DNA of 12,389 bases from Stramenopiles sp. TOSAG23-3. Its lineage: Eukaryota; Sar. Numbering within the stretch: the stretch's first letter is position 1; the number at the start of each line of letters is the position of its first letter. A program made the position numbers and the translations under genes. The stretch spans positions 6,955 to 19,343 of the forward strand of contig LT642405.1 in the NCBI GenBank assembly GCA_900128585.1, given 5' to 3'. The notes under the pieces were generated by a model. The model was given only the letters and a program-made list of their open reading frames with translations, did no database searches and had not been told where the DNA came from. Shown piece after piece: positions 1-5,530 of this stretch.

Positions 1-172
1 CTTCTTCTTCTTCTTCTTCTTCTTCTTCTTCTTCTTCTTCTTCTTCTTCTTCTTCTTCTTCTTCTTCTTCTTCTTCGTACTATGTACCAAATAGTAGTAG
101 AACGAAAAAAATCTTCCTTCTTTCTTCTTCTTTTTTTTTCTTCTTCTTCTTTTTTTCTTTCTTTCTCTTTCC
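1..172. repeat. (CTT)25 microsatellite and adjoining CT-rich tract
   Basis: Positions 1-76 are an uninterrupted CTT array of 25 units. It reaches the window edge, so it may be longer. After a short GTAC-containing break (77-103), positions 113-172 are again almost all C and T, with mixed TTC, TTTC and poly-T. The tract lies about 170 bases upstream of the peptidase start, so it may sit in or next to its promoter. A functional role is inference; the repeat itself is directly visible. Confidence 0.95.
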
Positions 173-237
173 AAGATTATTATAGTTCATCAAAGAAGAA
201 TGCAATCCATTTTTGTTTTAAATAAAGCTTCAAATTC

Positions 238-345
238 ATGGACATTTCTTGTTTTCTTCGACAAAACTGCCACGATCATACGTACATACAAAGCAGCATC
301 ACAATTCGTAGAACGTTATTATATCTATTCGGAAGAGCACCATGA
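238..345 (+). other. Possible upstream ORF overlapping the peptidase start
   Basis: An ATG at 238 opens a 35-codon frame whose TGA (343-345) overlaps the main ATG at 342 in the arrangement ATGA. A second upstream ATG at 200 opens another frame that runs across the main start to 526. If transcription starts upstream of these ATGs they would lower translation of the peptidase. If it starts downstream of about 240 they are irrelevant. The encoded peptides look like nothing conserved. Confidence 0.25.
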
Positions 346-1991
346 AGAGTATTGCCAGTTTACTACTTGTTTCGCTGGTTGGCGCGGCGACGTGTTCGCA
401 GACGTTTCGGCACCCTGGGGTTCCCGAAGATTGGTCAGTTGTTGGAAAATCATTGCCGCAAAAAAATATCACGCTGACGTTCGCTGTCAAGCAGAACACG
501 GAGGGAAAACGGAAACTGGAAACTGAATTGCTGAATCGTTCTGACCCTGACAACACAGCATTTTATGGAAAGTGGTTTTCCAAAGCGAAAGTGGACAGCC
601 TTCTGGCCAAACCAGAAGCCACTGCTGCTGTCAAAGCGTGGCTAGCAACGTTCGTCCCCGAAGATGATATGAAAACGACAAGTGCAGGCGACTGGGTGTC
701 AGTGACGACGACCGTTAAAACGGCCGAAAAGATGCTGAAAGCTGAGTTTCACCAATTTCGTTACAAAAACGGCAAAACAAACATTCACCGCTTGCGCACC
801 CCATTTCAGCTGCCCAACGGCGTTGCTGATCATATTGATTTCGTGGGCCCCACCGTTCGATTTCCCGTCGTGCAATCGATTCGAAAGGTAAAAGGGGGTT
901 CGAATTCGGCCAACACGCCGCCAGTGTTGAAGAAATTATACAACGTTCAATCTGCAAAAGGAAGCGCTGGCACTTCCGCCAACATTCAGGCGTGTGCCTC
1001 TTTTCTTGGCCAATTTTATGAGCCTGACGATTTATCCAATTTTATCAGCAAGTACTCCGCGGATGCTTCTGTTACCACCCCCAAAGTTTACGGGCCGGAC
1101 GGAACACAAGCAGGCATTGAAGCAAGCCTTGACATTGAGTACATCATGGGCCTCGGTGAAGACGTTCCTACTCAATTTTGGAGCACTGCTGGGCAGCAAC
1201 CTCACAACCCTGAGAACGAGCCATTCCTCATATGGCTCCAGAACGTTGCGAATGTGACGGAGGCAAACAAACCGTTGGCGATGTCAGTTAGTTACGGCGA
1301 TAATGAAAATGGGGTGGACTTTGATTACGCCACGCGGGTCAACGTTGAATTTCAAAAAGCAGGGGTACGGGGCACCTCTGTTTTGTTCTCCAGTGGCGAT
1401 GGTGGTGTATCGGGAGGGCAGAGCCAGCCTTGCCGTACTTTTGTTCCAACTTTTCCTGCAGGAAGTCCTTGGGTAACTGCCGTTGGAGGAACCGAAGGTA
1501 GTAACCCGGAAAGATGCGCATCCTTTTCATCTGGAGGCTTTTCAAATTATTGGGGTCGCCCTTCTTACCAGGACGAAGCAGTCTCTTCGTACATGAAGAC
1601 CGCCAAGAATTTACCCGAACAGAGCCGCTTCAATGCAAGCGGCAATGGGTTCCCAGACGTTGCCGCCCAAGGCGTAAACTTTGCAGTCCGAGCTGGCGGA
1701 TTCTGGCAACAAGGCGTTGCAGGGACGTCCTGCTCGTCACCAACCTTTACCGGGATCCTTTCGTTGGTAAACGAGGAAAGGTTGAAGGCTGGCAAATCGA
1801 GTTTGGGGTATTTGAACCCAATGATCTACAAAACCCTTGGTCCAAATGGAGTGTTCAACGACATTACCGATGGATCTAACCCCGGTTGTGGGACCGAAGG
1901 ATTCTACGCTGGGCCTGGGTGGGATCCGGTTACTGGCTGGGGTACTCCAGATTTTCAGAAGATGAAATCCGCCGTTTTATCATTGCCATAA
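342..1991 (+). CDS. Tripeptidyl-peptidase I-like serine protease (sedolisin, peptidase family S53)
   Basis: Predicted secreted or lysosomal serine-carboxyl peptidase that removes tripeptides from free N-termini at acidic pH. The 549 residues match the usual length of TPP1-type proteins. Residues 1-18 form a signal peptide (basic start, then a SLLLVSLVG core). Residues about 25-178 are a pro-kumamolisin activation domain, including a YGKW motif at 75-78. The mature enzyme probably starts near 192. Catalytic Glu260 and Asp264 lie in an EASLD motif, the oxyanion Asp is Asp353 (SSGDGG), and the nucleophile is Ser463 in GTSCSSP. Asp507-Ile508 and Gly524, Gly526, Asp528 fit the C-terminal calcium site of the family. 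N-glycosylation sequons occur at Asn42, 65, 304 and 431. The ATG at 342 is chosen because the signal peptide follows it at once; its context is CACCATGA. No intron is needed. All key residues are present, so it should be active. Family assignment is firm; exact tripeptidyl specificity is inferred. Confidence 0.93.
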   Translation: MKSIASLLLVSLVGAATCSQTFRHPGVPEDWSVVGKSLPQKNITLTFAVKQNTEGKRKLETELLNRSDPDNTAFYGKWFSKAKVDSLLAKPEATAAVKAWLATFVPEDDMKTTSAGDWVSVTTTVKTAEKMLKAEFHQFRYKNGKTNIHRLRTPFQLPNGVADHIDFVGPTVRFPVVQSIRKVKGGSNSANTPPVLKKLYNVQSAKGSAGTSANIQACASFLGQFYEPDDLSNFISKYSADASVTTPKVYGPDGTQAGIEASLDIEYIMGLGEDVPTQFWSTAGQQPHNPENEPFLIWLQNVANVTEANKPLAMSVSYGDNENGVDFDYATRVNVEFQKAGVRGTSVLFSSGDGGVSGGQSQPCRTFVPTFPAGSPWVTAVGGTEGSNPERCASFSSGGFSNYWGRPSYQDEAVSSYMKTAKNLPEQSRFNASGNGFPDVAAQGVNFAVRAGGFWQQGVAGTSCSSPTFTGILSLVNEERLKAGKSSLGYLNPMIYKTLGPNGVFNDITDGSNPGCGTEGFYAGPGWDPVTGWGTPDFQKMKSAVLSLP

Positions 1992-1998
1992 AAACAAC

Positions 1999-2052
1999 GG
2001 TACAGGTAGTACCTGGTACAGGTACCAGGTACCAGGTACAGGTATTAATACC
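1999..2052. repeat. GTAC-rich palindromic cluster
   Basis: Starting eight bases after the peptidase stop codon, the sequence is built from GGTAC, CAGGTA and CCAGGTACC words. GTACCTGGTAC (2009-2019) and GTACCAGGTAC (2022-2032) are a perfect 11-bp inverted repeat with a 2-base centre. GGTATTAATACC (2041-2052) is a perfect 12-base palindrome. It could form a cruciform or a 3' UTR hairpin. Its role is unknown. Confidence 0.8.
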
Positions 2053-2084
2053 TCCCCATTATAATATAACTACTTCTTCTCTTT

Positions 2085-2114
2085 CTTCTTCGGAGGAAGA
2101 AGGTTGTTTTTTTT
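2085..2114 (+). other. Short hairpin followed by a T-rich tract
   Basis: CTTCTTC (2085-2091) pairs perfectly with GAAGAAG (2096-2102) around the loop GGAG, and a T-rich tract follows (2104-2114). In bacteria this would read as an intrinsic terminator. In this eukaryotic context it is more likely a chance product of CT/GA-rich sequence, or part of the 3' UTR of the peptidase gene. Confidence 0.35.
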
Positions 2115-2464
2115 GGAAGGAATTGTTAATAATGTTAACTATAATATCTTTTCAAAATTCTTGGATCCTATTTTATATTATATATAATTCTTTAATATGT
2201 ATTAAAACTAATATTATTATGTCCGTCCATCCGGCCATCATCCATCCAACGATTTTTGTGATTTTTGTTTTTTTGCTACCATTTTAATTTTATGATGTTC
2301 ATGTACTCTGTAACAAACGATGAATATAACATACGCAGTGCATCCAACAAGAGACGAAACATTTCCCACCCATTCTGCGTATTTCCCATTCCTACGTCTT
2401 TGACCTCCCATTTTTGTTCGAAAGAAGTGATTTGTTTTTAAGCCCAGTATTATTGACGACCGTC

Positions 2465-3700
2465 ATGTCGATTAACACTGCCGAGTCTCTGAAGAAAGAA
2501 GGGACAGACGCCTTGCTGGCGAAAAAGTACGACTTGGCAATTGAAAAATACACTGAAGCGATCGAGCTTGAGCCCAAGGGGGAGCTGCTGCATACCATTA
2601 TCAGTAACCGTGCGCACGCTTACAATTTAAGCGGGGACTACACGAACGCATTGATGGACGCGAACAAGCTCATTGACTTGGCCCCACGGTTTCGTCGAAG
2701 CTACCTCCGGCTTGCCCAAGCCTTGTGGAATAGAAAAGAGGTGAACGGGGCGGTGAAAGCCTGCGACGATGGCCTGGCGATCGATAGTGCGAACACGGTG
2801 CTGCGCAATTTCCGGGCGCAGATTACGGGGGGTAGCGCCAGCGCATCTGGGAGCAGCGGTGGCAGTGCACCGGCGATGTCCGGAAACAACTTGGCAAAGT
2901 ACTCGTTCTATTTGCGTTGCATCATCGTCCTCCACTTTGTGCTGTACCCGTTGCCCGGGTGGAACGGGACCTCGTTCTTCCGCATCATGCTGTGCAGTCT
3001 AGTGAACAACATGCTGGTCATTGTGGCCCATCTTGGAACCCCTGGTGGCGCTAACCCGGGCGCCGCTGCATCGACTGGGGTGGCCCAGGAGTATCTGCAG
3101 AAAATGGTCCAGAACGATACGACTCGGCAAAGCATGCAGTACCTGATGTACTGCATCATCTTTGTGTTCTCCCGTCCGTTCTTTCTAGCGCTCTTCCCCA
3201 TCATGTCCATCGAAGGGTGGTGGTTTGCAAAGACGTTGGGGGGATACTACCCGTCCGTAGCAAAGACCCTCGGGTCGATCGTCCAGCCCGCGGCCAACCT
3301 TCTGGTGCAGCCGGACCCGGGACAATCGAGCGTGACCCTGAACAGCCTTGCGGCGAAGATCCGCCCGTGGAACGCAAGCGTGGAAGTGATGATTGGGATG
3401 TTTTTGATATTCGAGCTCTTTACGCCGTACCGAAACTTTATCATCCTCGTCGTCTTTTGGAACTTTATGAAGATGCGGTACCAGTTGGACCCGTTCACGA
3501 AGCAGGCGTTTTCGAAGCTCGACGGTGCCCTGTCCCCAATCATGAGCCGAATTCCGCTCGTGGGGGGGGGTGTACACTTCCGCGAAAGGTTATGCGTCAA
3601 GGGCTGTCGCACCGCCGACCCCGGGCGCCCAGTCTGGCGGCCTCATGAGTGGTTGCACGGTGATGTAAGGGTTGTTGTGCGGGTGTGTATAAAAGTATAG
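2465..3700 (+). CDS. TPR (Hop/Sti1-like) and TMEM33/Pom33-like membrane protein fusion, probable C-terminal frameshift
   Basis: As read, 411 residues. Residues 4-110 hold three tetratricopeptide repeats of the Hop/Sti1 type. Lys10, Asn48, Arg78 and Arg82 occupy carboxylate-clamp positions that in this family grip the C-terminal EEVD of Hsp70 or Hsp90; the usual first-helix Asn is Thr14. A Gly/Ser/Ala linker (122-140) follows. Residues about 145-365 resemble TMEM33/Pom33, a multi-pass protein of the ER and nuclear envelope, with hydrophobic stretches near 148-163, 172-190, 225-248 and 305-333, then a family-like MRYQLDPFTKQAF segment. The 45 residues after a run of nine G (3562-3570) look non-native; with one G fewer the frame closes at TAA 3666-3668, giving about 400 residues. 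The start at 2465 is preferred over the in-frame ATG at 2414 because the first TPR helix begins there. The likely role is chaperone docking at the ER membrane, which is inferred. Confidence 0.8.
   Translation: MSINTAESLKKEGTDALLAKKYDLAIEKYTEAIELEPKGELLHTIISNRAHAYNLSGDYTNALMDANKLIDLAPRFRRSYLRLAQALWNRKEVNGAVKACDDGLAIDSANTVLRNFRAQITGGSASASGSSGGSAPAMSGNNLAKYSFYLRCIIVLHFVLYPLPGWNGTSFFRIMLCSLVNNMLVIVAHLGTPGGANPGAAASTGVAQEYLQKMVQNDTTRQSMQYLMYCIIFVFSRPFFLALFPIMSIEGWWFAKTLGGYYPSVAKTLGSIVQPAANLLVQPDPGQSSVTLNSLAAKIRPWNASVEVMIGMFLIFELFTPYRNFIILVVFWNFMKMRYQLDPFTKQAFSKLDGALSPIMSRIPLVGGGVHFRERLCVKGCRTADPGRPVWRPHEWLHGDVRVVVRVCIKV
3562..3570 (+). other. Nine-G homopolymer, probable frameshift site
   Basis: Codons 366-369 of the TPR-TMEM33 gene contain nine consecutive G. 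The frame downstream as written ends in residues rich in Arg, Cys and Trp and runs through 3' UTR-like sequence (GTATAAAAGTATAG). Removing one G gives a reading beginning VYTSAKGYASRAVAPP, which fits the C-terminal pattern of TMEM33 better, and stops at 3668. A homopolymer miscount is the simplest explanation. True length polymorphism is possible. Confidence 0.55.
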
Positions 3701-3882
3701 GTTGGAAGGGTATGTTTTTTTAGCATATAGTAATGTTCGTACGTATTAACTGCTTGTTTTCAGACCCAATTATAAATGCACCTTAGCCATAGGGGGGCGG
3801 GCCGTGCCGTGCAACGGCGTAGCGTTTCTTTCTTATATAATAAACACCTGTGGTCCTTGCAGCACTCCGGCCTACCGCCCTT
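3701..3882. other. Short convergent spacer with a GC-rich patch
   Basis: This spacer separates the 3' ends of the TPR-TMEM33 gene (+) and the small membrane protein gene (-). Positions 3786-3824 are strikingly GC-rich for a spacer and include GCCGT-GCA-ACGGC (3806-3818), a 5-bp hairpin. No coding frame stands out. Confidence 0.5.
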
Positions 3883-4122
3883 TTACTTGGCTTCTGGGAT
3901 ACCCCCGATCTCGTTCACCTGAAAGGACATTTTTGGCTTGGTGGAAATATCAGCAATTGGGTTTGCCTCTCGTGGCAGGCCAACGGTACCCTTGAAATCC
4001 TCCGTAAGCGCTGGGTAGACCAACCACGCCCCTATTGCCCCAAGGGGCACACCCCATGGTGCAAGCCTAAGGCCAAACGTCGCCAAGCCAAGGCCTTGTT
4101 TCGTCAACAAAGAAAAGTTCAT
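3883..4122 (-). CDS. Small single-pass membrane protein, 79 residues (possibly a complex I B9/NDUFA3-like subunit)
   Basis: Read on the minus strand from ATG 4122-4120 to TAA 3885-3883. The gene is an island of moderate GC within AT-rich sequence, and codon use resembles the larger genes. Residues about 12-40 form one hydrophobic segment (core WGVPLGAIGAWLVYPAL), followed by a soluble tail rich in Pro, Lys and Glu. A TATA-rich stretch lies 23-43 bases upstream of the ATG. The layout of a short N-terminus, one membrane helix, a PALTEDF-like turn and a Pro-rich polar tail recalls the mitochondrial complex I accessory subunit B9/NDUFA3, but this is a resemblance of pattern only. Other small inner-membrane subunits remain possible. 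It converges on the TPR-TMEM33 gene. The opposite-strand frame over the same bases looks non-native (many Arg, Trp and Gln), so the minus strand is favoured. Confidence 0.6.
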   Translation of the reverse strand: MNFSLLTKQGLGLATFGLRLAPWGVPLGAIGAWLVYPALTEDFKGTVGLPREANPIADISTKPKMSFQVNEIGGIPEAK

Positions 4123-4144
4123 CGTCTTCGCTCGTTCTCTCTTG

Positions 4145-4165
4145 TATATATATATATTTATATAT
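4145..4165 (-). promoter_or_regulatory. TATA-rich candidate core promoter of the small membrane protein gene
   Basis: An alternating TA stretch with one TTT interruption lies 23-43 bases upstream of the minus-strand ATG at 4122. Position and composition fit a TATA-type core promoter with a very short 5' UTR. Because the whole spacer is AT-rich, chance occurrence is quite possible. Confidence 0.3.
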
Positions 4166-4474
4166 GATCAAGCAATTAAAAACATGATCAAAGGTAAAAA
4201 ATAATAAATACCAAGAGTATATATTTACAAATCAATCAAATCAATATCAATCCTAGATAGAAATAGATACAAAATCACAAAATACAAAATATCATTCGTT
4301 TAATAATTCCAATAATATATTATAAATAATAAGTAATAAGTAATATAATAAATAATAAATAATTTATTTATAATAAATAAATTACTAGCGAGCTACGATC
4401 ATTCATTCATTCATCATCATCATCATATTACAATTATAATACCAGTTGTACAGGTAGTAGTACGGAACGGTATC

Positions 4475-4537
4475 AGAGGAGGAGAAGAAGAAAAGGAGGA
4501 AGAAGGAGAAGAAAAGGAGGAGAAAGGAGAAGAAGAG
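4475..4537. repeat. 63-base homopurine tract
   Basis: The plus strand holds only A and G from 4475 to 4537, built of GAGGAG, GAAGAAG and AAAGGAG words. A pyrimidine-rich stretch follows directly through AAGAGCTCTT (4533-4542). Long purine-pyrimidine tracts can form triplex (H-DNA), which is inferred here. Confidence 0.9.
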
Positions 4538-4579
4538 CTCTTATCTTTTCTTTCTTTCTTTTAATTATTTCGCTCATCA

Positions 4580-4601
4580 TAACCCTAACCCTAACCCTAA
4601 A
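4580..4601. repeat. Interstitial telomere-like repeat
   Basis: Three tandem CCCTAA units (TTAGGG on the minus strand) with partial flanking units. A shorter copy in the opposite orientation, TTAGGGTTAGG, lies at 12283-12293. With AT-rich DNA on both sides this is interstitial, not a chromosome end. Confidence 0.75.
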
Positions 4602-4917
4602 TTTTATTCTTCTTCAGAAATAAATATAAATATCATCATATCATCAGAATCCTCAATTCTTCTTCCTAGAGAATGATTTATTTCATTAGTTAACGCCATT
4701 ATATTTATATTTACATTTTAGGAATTTATTACTGTAAAAAAAAACTACAATTTTAACTGTGATTCTTCTTTTTTTCTCTCATTTCCCTTCTTATTTTATT
4801 ATTTATTACGGCATTAGAAAGGGAATAGCATTAATAGTAATATCAATTATATCATCGAAGATTAGTGACCACTGAATAGAATTAGTACTAGACGATGATT
4901 AAATACAAATAAATAAG

Positions 4918-4999
<82 letters not shown>
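4918..4999. repeat. (CTTT)20 microsatellite
   Basis: Twenty uninterrupted CTTT units at 4918-4997 plus CT. On the minus strand this is GAAA, giving an open frame of repeated Lys-Lys-Glu-Arg that should not be taken as a gene. Confidence 0.97.
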
Positions 5000-5406
5000 A
5001 TTTGCATTGTTCTTGTTACACGGTCTTTTTGTTTTTGTTTGTTTTGAGTGCTCTCTCAATGTAGTTCGTACAGTAGTTACACGTCTTCTGCTCTATTTGT
5101 TGATTGAAATGATTGATTAATATAAAATAAGTATTTTTTATTAAGTATTATTTTTTTATAATAAATAACAATAAAATGTATACAGGGGGAATAGTAGTTA
5201 GTAGAAGGAATACAACAACAATAATAAATACGAAAAAAGGGTTTATTATTTTAATAAATTACAAATCTGTCTTTCTTCTTTTTAAGATACGTATATTTTA
5301 TGTATATACATATATAAACATATACACGAAAGAAAACACACCACAACTATTGTCCACACCAACGTGTTCTTTCACGACCAGAGCGTGCATTTCATCGTTT
5401 CCTCTA

Positions 5407-5423
5407 CCCCCCCCCCCCCCCCC
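5407..5423. repeat. Poly-C run of 17
   Basis: Seventeen consecutive C are followed by a short TC repeat (5425-5432). The run lies about 110 bases beyond the stop codon of the minus-strand SAM gene, so its transcript would carry G17 if the 3' UTR reaches this far. The exact length is uncertain in any assembly. Confidence 0.9.
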
Positions 5424-5530
5424 GTCTCTCTCTTGTATACGAACCCAGTATATATAAAATATCTCTCTCTAGAATCGGTCGAAGCCCCCCCACGCGCGCT
5501 GAACTCCTTCGGAGATCATCCCGTTTTTTC

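Larger units (their letters stand above)
1992..2464. other. Spacer between two codirectional genes
   Basis: This 473-base spacer holds the 3' flank of the peptidase gene and the promoter region of the TPR-TMEM33 gene. It contains a GTAC-rich palindrome, a GAAG/CTTC hairpin and a CCAT-rich patch at 2224-2248, and is otherwise T-rich. I see no coding region of credible composition and no canonical AATAAA close to the peptidase stop. Confidence 0.7.
4123..5530. other. AT-rich, repeat-rich spacer without a gene
   Basis: About 1.4 kb between the 5' end of the small membrane protein gene and the 3' end of the SAM-domain gene. It holds A/T-only stretches (4300-4383), a purine tract, a telomere-like repeat, a (CTTT)20 array and a poly-C run, all listed separately. 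The reading frames here are low-complexity products of the repeats. Positions 5335-5406 are of normal complexity and may be the distal 3' UTR of the SAM gene. I find no tRNA-like cloverleaf. Confidence 0.7.

Noticed and set aside
2085-2114. Bacterial-type intrinsic terminator
   Set aside because: The hairpin and T-tract are real, but everything else indicates nuclear eukaryotic DNA, where this signal does not apply.
1886-2287. Plus-strand frame running from inside the peptidase into the spacer
   Set aside because: It overlaps the conserved C-terminal calcium-site region of the peptidase in another frame, then reads low-complexity spacer.
3850-4167. Plus-strand frame of 105 residues over the small membrane protein gene
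   Set aside because: It ends in a TATA-repeat translation and has an irregular composition. The minus-strand frame has a coherent membrane helix and an upstream TATA-rich stretch.
4862-5059. Minus-strand frame of repeated Lys-Glu-Arg residues
   Set aside because: It is the translation of the (CTTT)20 microsatellite and has no gene-like sequence outside it.
4123-5530. tRNA or transposon remnant in the long spacer
   Set aside because: No cloverleaf with a convincing T-loop, no terminal inverted repeats with target duplication, and no transposase-like frame were seen.
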